In this document: piece by piece, positions 25,672 to 35,876 of the stretch
How the letters are laid out: each line of letters starts with the position of its first letter
Numbering within the stretch: position 1 is the stretch's first letter
Source of the DNA: DATMER01 sp963741305
Lineage (GTDB): Bacteria > Acidobacteriota > Thermoanaerobaculia > Multivoradales > UBA5704
Direction: 5' to 3'
Assembly: GCA_963741305.1 (NCBI GenBank)
Contig: CAVUHL010000003.1
Location: 4,588,001-4,652,000 of the forward strand
Length of the DNA stretch: 64,000 nt
Notes under the pieces: model-generated
Databases searched by the model: none
Seen by the model: the letters and a program-made list of their open reading frames with translations, nothing else
Told to the model about the DNA's origin: nothing
Program-made: the position numbers and the translations under genes

Positions 25672-26358
25672 TTGAACCGGGGAAAACTCGTCGCCTACAT
25701 CGTGCTCGGCTTGGTTGTCGCGGCCCTCCTCATCCTGGGGGGCCGCCAAGCCGCCGCCTACGTGCCGCAGTTCGCCGCCTGGGTCGAAGGGCTGGGAGTC
25801 TGGGGACCTCTGGTCTTCATCCTGGGCTACGCCGTCGCGACCGTCGCCTTCATCCCTGGCTCGGTGCTCACGCTGGCGGCCGGCGCCATTTTCGGCGTGC
25901 TCGAAGGGACCCTCTACACGCTCGCCGGCGCTACGCTCGGCGCTTCAGCCGCCTTCCTGATCGCGCGCTACCTCGCCCGCGGCGCCATCGAGCGCCGCAT
26001 CACAGGCAACCCGCGTTTTGCGGCCATCGACCGCGCGGTCGGCCGCGAGGGCTTCAAGATCGTCGCGCTGCTCCGGCTCTCCCCGGTCTTCCCGTTCAAC
26101 CTCCTCAACTACTCTCTCGGGCTGACCAAGGTCCGCTTCCTCCACTACTTCGTGGCATCGGCAGCCATGCTCCCCGGCACGCTGCTCTATGTCTACTATG
26201 GGGCAGCGGCGGGGAGCCTCGCCTCCGCCGTGGGTGGAAAGACCGAAAAGGGGACCGGGGATTGGGTCGTCCTCGGTCTGGGTCTCCTCGCCACGATCGT
26301 AGTCACCACTTTCGTTACCCGCCTAGCCGGCCGGGCGCTGCGACAGGAGATTGAATGA
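25672..26358 (+). CDS. TVP38/TMEM64 (VTT-domain) membrane protein
   Basis: A 228-aa inner-membrane protein of the TVP38/DedA superfamily. It shows the VTT-domain pattern FIPGSVLTLAAGAIFG (about residues 61-76) with re-entrant helices, GREGFKIVALLRLSPVFPFNLLNYSLGLTKV (about 123-153) and a C-terminal helix. Members are implicated in lipid scrambling or membrane homeostasis. The start is TTG with GAGAGGAG upstream. It overlaps the next flavoenzyme gene by four bases, a pairing also seen as fused or adjacent genes in other bacteria. Confidence 0.88.
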   Translation: MNRGKLVAYIVLGLVVAALLILGGRQAAAYVPQFAAWVEGLGVWGPLVFILGYAVATVAFIPGSVLTLAAGAIFGVLEGTLYTLAGATLGASAAFLIARYLARGAIERRITGNPRFAAIDRAVGREGFKIVALLRLSPVFPFNLLNYSLGLTKVRFLHYFVASAAMLPGTLLYVYYGAAAGSLASAVGGKTEKGTGDWVVLGLGLLATIVVTTFVTRLAGRALRQEIE

Positions 26359-27836
26359 TCGAGCCCCGGGACGAGCACAACCTGCGCCTGATCGCGAACG
26401 TCCATCCGGAGGACTGGGTCAACCCCGAGCCCGCGAAGCGCTATCACCTGGTGGTGATCGGAGCGGGTACGGCCGGGCTGGTCTCGGCGGCCGGGGCCGC
26501 TGGCCTCGGCGCCCGGGTGGCCATCATCGAGCGCCATTTGATGGGCGGAGACTGCCTGAACGTCGGCTGCGTCCCGTCCAAGGGAGTCATCCGCGCCTCG
26601 CGCGCCTGGCAGGATGCGCGCCAGGCGGCGGAACGGTTTGGAGGACCGAGGACCACGGGCACAGGAGATTTTGGAGCGGCCATGGAACGCATGCGCCGGC
26701 TGCGAGCCGGAATCAGCGTCCATGACAGCGCGGCGCGCTTCCGTGGCCTGGGGATCGACGTCTTCCTCGGTGACGGCAAGTTCGTTGGGCCGGACGCGAT
26801 CGAGGTCGGCGGCAAGCGCCTCCGCTTCCGCCGCGCGGTGATTGCCACCGGCGCGCGCGCCGCCGTGCCTCCCATCCCCGGTCTTGCCGAGGCCGGCTAT
26901 CTCACGAACGAGACGGTCTTCAACCTGACCGAGCTGCCCGCCCGTCTGGTCATCATCGGCGGCGGCCCCATCGGCTGCGAGCTGGCGCAGACCTTTGCCC
27001 GCTTCGGCAGCCAGGTCACCCTGCTCGACATGGAAGCCCACGTCCTGGTCCGGGAGGATGCCGACGCCGCCGAGGTGGTCCAACAAGCCATGCAGAGGGA
27101 CGGCGTCCGGTTCGAATTCAACACGAAGATCCTGGAGGCTAGGCCGGGCGTCGTGGTCATCGAGGGCAACAAGGAAATTGCCGCCGACCAGATCCTGGTC
27201 GCAGCCGGCCGAGCGCCGAACGTCGAGGGGCTGGGGCTGGAAGCCGCCGGGGTCAAGTACACGAACCGGGGCGTCGAAGTAGACGACAACCTCCGCACCA
27301 GCAACAAGAACGTCTTCGCCTGCGGAGACGTGGCCACGCGCTACCAGTTCACCCACATCGCCGACGCCCAGGCGAGAATCGTGATTCAGAACGCCCTCTT
27401 CTTTGGACGCTTGAAGATGAGCGCCCTGACGATCCCCTGGTGCACCTACACCACTCCCGAGATCGCCCACGTGGGCCTCTATGAGAAGGACGCCAAGGAA
27501 AAAGGGATGGAGGTGGACACCCTCACCGTCCCCCTCTCCTCCGTAGACCGTGCCATCCTGGACGGCGCCGACGAGGGCTTTCTTCGGGTCCATCTGGAGA
27601 AGGGCAAGGACCGCATTCTCGGCGGCACCCTGGTTGCCGACCACGCCGGAGACATGATCGGCGAGCTCTGCCTGGCCATCACCCAAGGCATCGGCCTCGG
27701 CAAGATCGCCGGCGTAATTCACCCCTACCCCACCCAGGGCGAAGTCATCAAAAAAGCCGCCGACCAGTGGCGCCGCACCAAGTTGACTCCTGGCGTGAAG
27801 AAGCTGTTTGAGCGGTTTTTCCGGTTGTTCAAGTAG
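26355..27836 (+). CDS. Pyridine nucleotide-disulfide oxidoreductase, mercuric reductase-like
   Basis: A 493-aa FAD flavoprotein. It has an N-terminal FAD-binding GAGTAGLVSA (about residues 37-46), the redox-active disulfide GGDCLNVGCVPSKG (about 64-77), the NADPH-binding GGGPIGCELAQ (about 203-213) and a dimerisation domain with the ending IHPYPTQGE instead of the usual HAHPT. There is no N-terminal metal-binding domain and no terminal Cys pair for mercury, so mercury reduction is unlikely. Translational coupling to the TVP38 protein suggests a membrane-linked redox function. Confidence 0.88.
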   Translation: MIEPRDEHNLRLIANVHPEDWVNPEPAKRYHLVVIGAGTAGLVSAAGAAGLGARVAIIERHLMGGDCLNVGCVPSKGVIRASRAWQDARQAAERFGGPRTTGTGDFGAAMERMRRLRAGISVHDSAARFRGLGIDVFLGDGKFVGPDAIEVGGKRLRFRRAVIATGARAAVPPIPGLAEAGYLTNETVFNLTELPARLVIIGGGPIGCELAQTFARFGSQVTLLDMEAHVLVREDADAAEVVQQAMQRDGVRFEFNTKILEARPGVVVIEGNKEIAADQILVAAGRAPNVEGLGLEAAGVKYTNRGVEVDDNLRTSNKNVFACGDVATRYQFTHIADAQARIVIQNALFFGRLKMSALTIPWCTYTTPEIAHVGLYEKDAKEKGMEVDTLTVPLSSVDRAILDGADEGFLRVHLEKGKDRILGGTLVADHAGDMIGELCLAITQGIGLGKIAGVIHPYPTQGEVIKKAADQWRRTKLTPGVKKLFERFFRLFK

Positions 27837-27872
27837 GGGGCGCAGCAAGCCGCGCCCCCTGAATCCAGCCCC

Positions 27873-30794
27873 CTAGAACAGCACCCGCACGCCCAACTGC
27901 ATCTGGCGCGGATCGCCGGCGCCGCTGCGCACCGTGCCGTCGAAGTTGAAGGCGAGCTCGGTGACCTGCGGGCGCAGGAAGTTGTCCTCGTCGAAGACGT
28001 TGAAGACCTCGAAGACAGGCTCCAGCGTCATGTTGCCGAAGGAGAAGGCCCGCGACAGTCTGAGGTCGAGCGAGCTGAACTCGTTGTCCTTCCGTCCCAG
28101 GTTGCGGCGCGTCACCGAGCCGTCGGGGTTGATGCGGTCCGCCGGCGTCGCGGCGTCGGTGCCGTCGGCCTTGATCGACTTCGGCTGCGCCGAGCGGTAG
28201 GCGTAGCGCAGGTTGAGGTCGAAGTCGGCGGGCAGCCGGAAGAGTCCCCAGGCGTTGACGCGATGCCGCTGGTCCCGGTCGGAGTAGCTGAACTCGCGGT
28301 CGAGCTGGGTGATGTCGGCATAACGGAAGGTGAACGGGTCCCGCTCGTTGTCGTCGTCCGACTTGTCTTTCGACCAGGTGTAGTAGAGCTGGTAGGCATA
28401 GTTGCCGGTCATCCGCTTGTCGAGCCCGAGGGTGATGCCGCGGTAGCGGCTCTTCGCCGTCGACTCGACGGTGGTGAGCGTGGTTAGGCCGTTGGCGCCG
28501 CCCGGCGGCAGGCCGGACGACCAGGGCGAGCCCAGCCGCGGGTCGTTGCGGTTGGTGAAGCGCGTGATGTGGTCGGTCTTGGCGTAGTTGAGCTTGAGGA
28601 GCGCCGCCGTGGCGGGCCACACCTCGCGCTCGTAAGAGAGGCTGGTGGCGATGGTGCTCGGGGTCTGCCAGTCCTTGTCGTAGACGAAGACGTCGGGGAA
28701 GAACACGGCGCCACTCTGGAGGAGCTGCGTATAGGACGGCGGCGGACCCAGGACGGGGATCAACTCGCTGCTGCGGAACAGGGTCTGGCCGAGGCTGCCG
28801 TTGGTCGACCGCGTCGAGGCGAGGTTGAGAGCGGGGAGACGGGCGTTGTAGATGCCCGCCGTCGCGCGGATGACTGACTTGCCGGCTTCGCCGGGTGCCC
28901 ACGAGATCCCCAGGCGCGGCTGCCACATCTCGTAGTCGTCGGGGATCTCGCCGTCGGAGGGGAACTCCTGGCCGTTCCGGGTCTGCCCGATGAAGGGCGC
29001 GAAGAAGACCTCGCTCGGCGGCGTGCGGACGCCGGGATTGTCGAGCGCCTCCCAGCGCAGGCCGTAGTCGATGGTCAGGTTGGAACGCGGCTTCCATGAG
29101 TCTTGCACGTAGACGGCCGGCTCGCGCTGGCGGATGGTCTGCGTCCCGGCCTCCCTGGCCGAGGTGTCGCCGACGCCCGCCTGCTGCAAGTAGAGCAGGA
29201 CAGTGCCACTGGCGCCGTTGCTGTTGACGTAGTTGATAAAGTCGCTGGTGGTCAAGAACACGAAGCGGCCGTTGGCGAAGCCGACGAAGGTCTGCGACGA
29301 GGCGACCTCGTTGTAATCGACCCCGGCCTTGAAGGAGTGGTTGCTGCGCAGGTAGGAGAGGTTCTCGGTCAGCTGCTTGCGGTCGTCGTCGTACTCGACG
29401 GGGAGGAAGAACGGCATCCCCCAGCGGGCGCCGTTGGGAGTGAAGTCGTCGTTGAAGAGAATGGCGGTGTCCGGGAAGGGCCGGTCCTGGCCGGGAATGT
29501 TCGGTCCCGCGTAGGGTCGCGGCCGCCACTCCTTGGCGTACTGGGCGCGCACCTCGTTGAGCAGGTTGCTCGACAGCGTGGAGATCACGGTGGCGGTGCC
29601 GGCGTGAGAGTAGTCCTGCTCGATGCCGTTGGCCGAGCGGCCCCACTGATCGACGTCGAAGGTGCCGTTGACCTGCTCGGAATTGGTGTAGCTGTAACGG
29701 AAGGTGACGAGATTGTTGGCGGATGCCTGCCAGTCGATCTTCGCCAGCGCCACCTCGGCGTCGTCGGTACGCTCGATCGGCCCGTTCTCGTCGGGCAAGC
29801 CGATGGAGGCAAGGAAGCTCACCAGCCGCGGGTCCATGCGGTTGGGATTGGTCTGCTTGGTGCGGGTGGCGCGCTGCGCGTCGGCGGCGATGAAGTAGAA
29901 GACCTTGTCCTCGACCAGCGGGCCGCCGAGGGTGAAGCCACCCTGCGCGCGGTCGAAGTCGCCTTCCTCGGCGCTGCTGCCGTCGGGGTTCTTCGGTGTC
30001 GACGACAGGCTGTCGTCGATGTAGAAGACGTGGCCGCTGCCCTTGATCTCGTTGGTCCCGGACTTGGTGACGACGTTGACGAAGCCGCCCGAGGAGCGGC
30101 CGAACTCGGCCGGGGCGCCGTCGGCGACCACCACAACCTCCTGCACCGCCTCGAGGTTGAAGGTAAAGGGGGGCCGCTGGCCGCCGCGCTGCTCGCCGAA
30201 GAAGGGGTTGTTGAAGTCGGCGCCGTCCACCGAGATGTTGTTGGCGATGCCCTTCTGGCCGTTGATCGACAGTTCCTCTCCGTCCGGCCCCTGGACGATG
30301 GTCACGCCCGGGGTGAGCTTGGTGTAGTCCAGGAAGTTGCGGCCGTTGTTGGGCAGGTTTTCGATCGCGCGGTTGTCGATGCGGACCGCCCCCTCGGTGC
30401 GGCTGGTCTCGATCACCGGCGCCTCGCCGGTCACCGTGATCTCCTGCTCCAGCCCGGGCTTCAGGACCATGGGCAGGTTGATCGTCTGGCCGACCGCGAG
30501 GTCGATCCCCTCGCGATTCAGGGTGGCGTACCCGTCCAGGCTCGCCGTGATCCGGTAGGGGCCGAGCGGCAGCAGGACTCCGCGGAAGCGGCCCTCCGGT
30601 CCCGTGGTCACCACCTGCTCGTAATTGGTCGCGGTGTTGCGCAGCGTGACCGTCGCGCCCGGCAAAACACCGCCGTCCTCGGACTGGACCGTGCCTTCGA
30701 TCACGCCGGTCGTGGCCTGGGACTGAGCGTAGAGAGCGGACGAAGCGAGGAGCAGGATGACGCCGAGGATGCAGGAGTGCCACAGCTTGGACAT
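27873..30794 (-). CDS. TonB-dependent receptor with carboxypeptidase-like regulatory domain (Oar-like)
   Basis: A 973-aa outer-membrane protein. It has a signal peptide (about residues 1-23, cleavage at LYAQ), a carboxypeptidase-regulatory-like beta sandwich (about 28-105, GVIEGTVQSEDGGVLPGATVTL), a plug (about 115-245, SINGQKGIANNISVDGADFNNPFFGE, then GGFVNVVTKSGTNEIKGSGH) and a long beta-barrel ending in a C-terminal Phe (VRVLF). No TonB box is obvious. Such Oar-like receptors are greatly expanded in Acidobacteriota and import or bind large substrates. AAGGAGG precedes the start. Confidence 0.9.
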   Translation of the reverse strand: MSKLWHSCILGVILLLASSALYAQSQATTGVIEGTVQSEDGGVLPGATVTLRNTATNYEQVVTTGPEGRFRGVLLPLGPYRITASLDGYATLNREGIDLAVGQTINLPMVLKPGLEQEITVTGEAPVIETSRTEGAVRIDNRAIENLPNNGRNFLDYTKLTPGVTIVQGPDGEELSINGQKGIANNISVDGADFNNPFFGEQRGGQRPPFTFNLEAVQEVVVVADGAPAEFGRSSGGFVNVVTKSGTNEIKGSGHVFYIDDSLSSTPKNPDGSSAEEGDFDRAQGGFTLGGPLVEDKVFYFIAADAQRATRTKQTNPNRMDPRLVSFLASIGLPDENGPIERTDDAEVALAKIDWQASANNLVTFRYSYTNSEQVNGTFDVDQWGRSANGIEQDYSHAGTATVISTLSSNLLNEVRAQYAKEWRPRPYAGPNIPGQDRPFPDTAILFNDDFTPNGARWGMPFFLPVEYDDDRKQLTENLSYLRSNHSFKAGVDYNEVASSQTFVGFANGRFVFLTTSDFINYVNSNGASGTVLLYLQQAGVGDTSAREAGTQTIRQREPAVYVQDSWKPRSNLTIDYGLRWEALDNPGVRTPPSEVFFAPFIGQTRNGQEFPSDGEIPDDYEMWQPRLGISWAPGEAGKSVIRATAGIYNARLPALNLASTRSTNGSLGQTLFRSSELIPVLGPPPSYTQLLQSGAVFFPDVFVYDKDWQTPSTIATSLSYEREVWPATAALLKLNYAKTDHITRFTNRNDPRLGSPWSSGLPPGGANGLTTLTTVESTAKSRYRGITLGLDKRMTGNYAYQLYYTWSKDKSDDDNERDPFTFRYADITQLDREFSYSDRDQRHRVNAWGLFRLPADFDLNLRYAYRSAQPKSIKADGTDAATPADRINPDGSVTRRNLGRKDNEFSSLDLRLSRAFSFGNMTLEPVFEVFNVFDEDNFLRPQVTELAFNFDGTVRSGAGDPRQMQLGVRVLF

Positions 30795-30909
30795 TTCGGA
30801 GAACCTCCTTGAGAGGTAGAAGGAGAGAAGCGCAGGCTGATGTTATCGCCCTGTCATGGGAGGGTCAAGGAGTCGCGATATAGTCGCGCGCAGGGACCAT
30901 TCCCGGGCG

Positions 30910-32688
30910 ATGGCGACTTTCCTGCGCAGACTCTACGACGCCGTACTCCGCCATCGGGTGGCGGTCTGCCTGAGCCTCGGGCTCCTGCTCCTCCTCCCCA
31001 GCCTCTCCGGCGGCTTCTATCTCGACGACCTCTGGCACCAGGCTCTCCTGGACGCCCACGCCCGCGGCACGGACGGCAAGAGCACGCTCGAGCTCTGCCT
31101 CGACCTCTGGTCCTGGGACACGGGCCTGCCTGGCCGAAGCTACCTGCAGACTGCCCCGTACATGCTCGCCTGGTTCGCCGACCTAGACCTCTCCGTCCAC
31201 TTCTTCCGTCCCCTGACCGCCTGGACCATGCTGGTCAACCACCGCCTCGGAGGGTCGGACCCCTTCGGCTACCACGTGGTCAACCTCGCGCTCTGGCTGC
31301 TGTTCGCCGCCGCCGCCCTGGAGCTCCACCGCCGGCTCCTGCCGGCTCCCGGGGCCCGCCCGGCCCTGCTGCTGGCGGGCCTCTTCTTCGTCCTCAGCGA
31401 CACCCACGAGAACAACGTGGTCTGGATCGGCGCCCGGCACGGGATCCTCGATGCCCTCTTCTCGCTGGTCTGCATCCTGCTCTACGACCGCTTCCGGCAC
31501 CGCGGAGGGCTGAGCAACCTCGTGCTCGCGGTGGCCGCGCTGGCGCTCGGGCTGGCCTCGGGCGAGATGGCCCTGATCACCCTGATCTGGCTCGCGGCCT
31601 ACGAGGTCTTCCTCTCCCACGATCCACCCCGTCTGCGGATCGCCTGCGCCTCCCCCTTCTTCGCCCTGGCCGCCGGGTACCTCGCGTACTACGTGTCGGC
31701 CGGCTACGGAGCCTACAGCTCGGCCTGGTACCTGAATCCCCTCGAGCGCCCGCTGGAATTCGTGCAGGCCGCCTTCACCCAGCGGTTCCCCGGCTACCTG
31801 ATGGGCGGGCTGACCGTGCTGCCAGGAGAGATCTTCCAGGCCAACTCCCCCGCCGTCCTGGCCATCGGGCTGACCCTGATCGCCATCGTGAGCACGATCC
31901 TGATCCCGTCCCTGCGCTGGCGGCCGGAAATGCGCTTCGCCACGGCGGCGGCCCTCGGATCGATGCTGTTCCTCTGCATCGTCCCGCCGTTCACCTACAA
32001 GCTGATGCTGCCGTCGGCCGCGGTGTCCCTCATGCTGGCGCTCGGCGTCACGGATACGCTGCGCCGGCTGCGCAGCAGGCCTTCAATTGCGAAGCGCGGC
32101 GCCCTGGCGGTGGTGCTGCTGATGCATGGGATCGGCGCTCCGCTGCTCGGAAACTACCTGCTGAGGGATTTTGTCCGCGCCTCCCGGCCCGAGAGCCGCC
32201 TGGCGCTCTGGCGATCGATCGAGTGGCCGCAGGACCGCGAGAACGCCGAGGTCTACCTGATCAACGCCCCAGGCTCTTGGACCGGCCTCTTCCTCCCCTA
32301 CGAGGATTACCGTTTCACGGGGCGTTGGGTCGGCAATTACATCCCCGTCTCCTTCCAGGCCGTGGACTTCGACCTGACCCGGCTCGATCCCACGACCGTG
32401 CGCCTGCGCTCACCGGGTGGACTCCTGTCTGGCTACTTCGCGCAGGGCCTCGCCGCGCTGGTGCGGCGCGATCCGGCCATCCAGACGGGTGAGGATTCCG
32501 TGCGCGACGGCCTTACGGTCGTAGTGGACCAGGCGCGCAACGGCATCCCCACGGGTTTGATCGTCCAATTCCCGCGCAACCTGGACGACGAGCAGGTCCA
32601 CCTGCTCGCGTTCGACGGCACCCGCACGCGCCGCATCCGTGCCCCCCGTGTCGGGGAGACGCTTTCGATCCGCCTGCCCAACCCCTGA
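30910..32688 (+). CDS. Polytopic membrane protein, GT-C glycosyltransferase-like
   Basis: A 592-aa protein with about ten hydrophobic helices. The first extracytoplasmic loop contains YLDDLWHQ (about residue 36), an acidic pair placed like the catalytic Asp of GT-C glycosyltransferases. The segment FFRPLTAWTMLVNHRLGGSDPFGYHVVNLALW (about 98-129) resembles the FRP-x(n)-H-x-x-N pattern of such enzymes. The C-terminal 130 residues are soluble. The start is the ATG at 30910; an in-frame ATG at 30856 is possible. It is divergent from the TonB receptor and followed 7 bp later by the MFS gene. Substrate unknown. Confidence 0.6.
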   Translation: MATFLRRLYDAVLRHRVAVCLSLGLLLLLPSLSGGFYLDDLWHQALLDAHARGTDGKSTLELCLDLWSWDTGLPGRSYLQTAPYMLAWFADLDLSVHFFRPLTAWTMLVNHRLGGSDPFGYHVVNLALWLLFAAAALELHRRLLPAPGARPALLLAGLFFVLSDTHENNVVWIGARHGILDALFSLVCILLYDRFRHRGGLSNLVLAVAALALGLASGEMALITLIWLAAYEVFLSHDPPRLRIACASPFFALAAGYLAYYVSAGYGAYSSAWYLNPLERPLEFVQAAFTQRFPGYLMGGLTVLPGEIFQANSPAVLAIGLTLIAIVSTILIPSLRWRPEMRFATAAALGSMLFLCIVPPFTYKLMLPSAAVSLMLALGVTDTLRRLRSRPSIAKRGALAVVLLMHGIGAPLLGNYLLRDFVRASRPESRLALWRSIEWPQDRENAEVYLINAPGSWTGLFLPYEDYRFTGRWVGNYIPVSFQAVDFDLTRLDPTTVRLRSPGGLLSGYFAQGLAALVRRDPAIQTGEDSVRDGLTVVVDQARNGIPTGLIVQFPRNLDDEQVHLLAFDGTRTRRIRAPRVGETLSIRLPNP

Positions 32689-32695
32689 CCAGCCA

Positions 32696-33904
<1,209 letters not shown>

Positions 33905-33913
33905 GAGCCGTGC

Positions 33914-33919
33914 TATCCT
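33914..33919 (+). promoter_or_regulatory. Candidate -10 box of a leaderless operon
   Basis: TATCCT, 7 nt before the GTG start at 33927, with no ribosome-binding site between. It would drive the operon running to 38310. Confidence 0.45.
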
Positions 33920-33926
33920 TTTTTCA

Positions 33927-34298
33927 GTGCGCACAGCGATCGTAGTCGCAGCGTTCCTGCCTTTCGCCTGGTACGCCGGCAAGGATGCGGTCTTCCACAT
34001 GCGTGGGCGGAAGGTCTCGAGGACCGAGCACCTGCTCCACCTGGGGCTGGGGATCGTGCTCGCCCTGGTGTTCTCCCTGGCCCTGGCCGGCCGCCATGCC
34101 GCGCTGGTTGGGGCCCTGGTCCTGTTCGGCGCGGCCGGCGCGCTCGACGAGTACGTCTATCACCGGCACATCCCCGGCGAGGAGTCGGACCTCCACGCCA
34201 AAGAGCATCTGGCTCTAATGCTCTTCCTGGTCACCGTGCTCGCCTTCGACTGGCTGCAGGGGCACGGCTGGCAGATCGGCTCGATCCTGGGTGGATAG
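33927..34298 (+). CDS. Small membrane protein with conserved acidic/His loop
   Basis: A 123-aa protein with four hydrophobic segments. Polar residues cluster in the loop ALDEYVYHRHIPGEESDLHAKEHLALM (about residues 71-97), with several His and Glu that could bind metal. No family name is recalled. GTG start; its stop overlaps the Lgt-like gene by 8 bp. It is the first gene of the lipid-related operon. Confidence 0.7.
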   Translation: MRTAIVVAAFLPFAWYAGKDAVFHMRGRKVSRTEHLLHLGLGIVLALVFSLALAGRHAALVGALVLFGAAGALDEYVYHRHIPGEESDLHAKEHLALMLFLVTVLAFDWLQGHGWQIGSILGG

Positions 34299-35031
34299 CA
34301 TGCTGCGGCCCGAGTACGCTCTCTTCGCCGGCCTGGCCGTCGCCCTGGCCCTCCTCTTCCCGGTGACGAAGCACCTGCGCAAGGCGGAGCAGCGCCGCAG
34401 CTACTACCTCCTGCAGACGATCACGCTCCTCGGCGCGGTCGCCGGAGCCAAACTCTCCGTGCTGATCGGGGACCACGGCTGGCCGCTCGTGCCGGTCTCG
34501 GACTGGGGGGCCGTCCTCCTCTCCGGCCGCTCCGTGACCGGCGCGCTGATCCTCGGATTCCTCGCCGCCGAGGCCGCCAAGCCCCTGATGGGCTACACCC
34601 TGCCGCCCAACGACCGCTTCGCGACGCTGCTGCCGTTCTCCTTCGCGGTCGGCCGCCTGGGCTGCCTCGCCGCCGGCTGCTGCCGGGGAATCCCGTGGGA
34701 CGGACCCTGGGCGGTCGCCGATTCCGCCGGCATCCACCGCCATCCCGCGCCGGTCTACGAGTTGCTCTTCCTGCTCGCGACCGGAGGCATCTTCCTCGTC
34801 CTCCTGCGGCGAGGGCTGCTCTTCGGCCGGCTGTTCTCCGTCTACCTCATCGTGTACGGTGCCTTCCGGTTCCTGACCGAGCCGCTGCGGGACACGCCCA
34901 AGCTGTTCGGTCCCCTCTCCGGCTATCAACTGCTCTGCCTGGCGATGATCGTTCTCGGGGCGGCCTTTCTGGTGAAGCGGACGCTGCGCCCGCCCGCCGC
35001 CTGGAAGGGCTTCGCTCCGGCAGCGGCTTGA
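34291..35031 (+). CDS. Lgt-like (prolipoprotein diacylglyceryl transferase family) membrane protein
   Basis: A 246-aa polytopic protein. The motif VGRLGCLAAGCCRGIPWDGPWAV (about residues 116-138) matches the Lgt signature region, and RFLTEPLRDTPKLFG (about 191-205) matches the C-terminal motif. Lgt moves diacylglyceryl from phosphatidylglycerol to the lipobox Cys. The N-terminal HGGL motif region of housekeeping Lgt is replaced by SVTGALILGFLAA, so this may be a paralogue acting on another lipid substrate. The start is GTG 34291, or ATG 34300. It lies in an operon with ferritin-like and Tes-like radical SAM proteins. Confidence 0.78.
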   Translation: MDSMLRPEYALFAGLAVALALLFPVTKHLRKAEQRRSYYLLQTITLLGAVAGAKLSVLIGDHGWPLVPVSDWGAVLLSGRSVTGALILGFLAAEAAKPLMGYTLPPNDRFATLLPFSFAVGRLGCLAAGCCRGIPWDGPWAVADSAGIHRHPAPVYELLFLLATGGIFLVLLRRGLLFGRLFSVYLIVYGAFRFLTEPLRDTPKLFGPLSGYQLLCLAMIVLGAAFLVKRTLRPPAAWKGFAPAAA

Positions 35032-35038
35032 GAGGCCC

Positions 35039-35155
35039 ATGAAAGAACCGCCATCCAGCTGGGGAAACGTGGTGGTCAAGATCCTGGCCGGCCTCATCGT
35101 GGGGGCCATCGTCGTCTTCGGCCTGATCGCCGGCTTCTGCGCAGTGAGCTTCTGA
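35039..35155 (+). CDS. 38-residue single-pass membrane peptide
   Basis: Too short for routine gene calling. It starts with ATG 35039, 7 bp after the Lgt-like stop, and ends TGA 35153-35155, 1 bp before the ferritin-like start. After the polar MKEPPSSWG it has one hydrophobic helix (VVVKILAGLIVGAIVVFGLI) and ends GFCAVSF. Its tight fit in the operon suggests it is real and may help a membrane complex of the neighbouring products. Confidence 0.6.
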   Translation: MKEPPSSWGNVVVKILAGLIVGAIVVFGLIAGFCAVSF

Positions 35156-35156
35156 G

Positions 35157-35876
35157 ATGCCCTGGATCATCGACCGCGTCAAAGAACGCTTCCACCGTGA
35201 CATCGCGTCCGACCCGGTGACGCACGGCTGGGTCCTCAACCTCTACCTGGCGGGCGAGCGCTATCCGCAGCGGGTCTGCGACTACTTCCAGGACCGGTTC
35301 GCGCCCAGCGAGCAGCTCGCGGCCGACCTCCGCCGCCACTCGCGGGACGAGGACAAGCACGTCCGCCTCTTCGCCCACGGCCTGAAGCAGCTCGATCAGC
35401 CCGTGATCGAGCTCCCTCTGGGCGACGTTTTCAACGAGGTCATCCGCTCCTTCACGCCGGGGACGTTCCACATCGTGGAGCCCGATCCGCCGGAGGTGCG
35501 CAGGCGCAAGCTCGCCAACTTCCTCGCCCATGCCTACCACTTGGAGGCGCGCATAGCCCGCTCCTTCGAGTACCACGCCGAAGCCTGCGAGGCCGTGGGC
35601 CAGACCGGGATCGCCCGGGTCGTGGCCGCGATCCACAAGGACGAGAGCCATCACGTCCGCTACACCCGCGAGGGCGTCTTCGAGCTGCTGCCCCGGCGCC
35701 AGGCGCAGGAAGTGCTGGAGCTGCACCGCCGCGCGGAGGCCCGGGCCAACCTGACCTTCTCCGGCCGGCAGGTGCGCGGCTTCCTCGCCCGCTTCCCGGC
35801 CTCCACCAACCGCCACCGCCGCGCCCTCTACCGGCTGTCGGCGTTCGTCATGGAAGGAGCCGGCCAGCTTGTCTGA
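35157..35876 (+). CDS. Ferritin-like di-iron protein
   Basis: A 239-aa helical protein. Candidate iron ligands occur as RDEDKHVRLF (ExxH, about residues 61-70), HLEARIARSFEYHAEA (E and E..H, about 126-141) and HKDESHHVRY (ExxH, about 160-169), the spacing of a four-helix di-iron carboxylate protein. Related proteins include oxygenases, desaturases and rubrerythrin-like proteins. It overlaps the radical SAM gene by 8 bp, so the two are translationally coupled. An oxygen-dependent or protective partner role is inferred. Confidence 0.75.
   Translation: MPWIIDRVKERFHRDIASDPVTHGWVLNLYLAGERYPQRVCDYFQDRFAPSEQLAADLRRHSRDEDKHVRLFAHGLKQLDQPVIELPLGDVFNEVIRSFTPGTFHIVEPDPPEVRRRKLANFLAHAYHLEARIARSFEYHAEACEAVGQTGIARVVAAIHKDESHHVRYTREGVFELLPRRQAQEVLELHRRAEARANLTFSGRQVRGFLARFPASTNRHRRALYRLSAFVMEGAGQLV

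Noticed and set aside
26355..27836. Mercury-resistance reductase (merA)
   Set aside because: No N-terminal GMTC domain, no C-terminal Cys pair and no other mer genes; only the generic disulfide reductase core is present.
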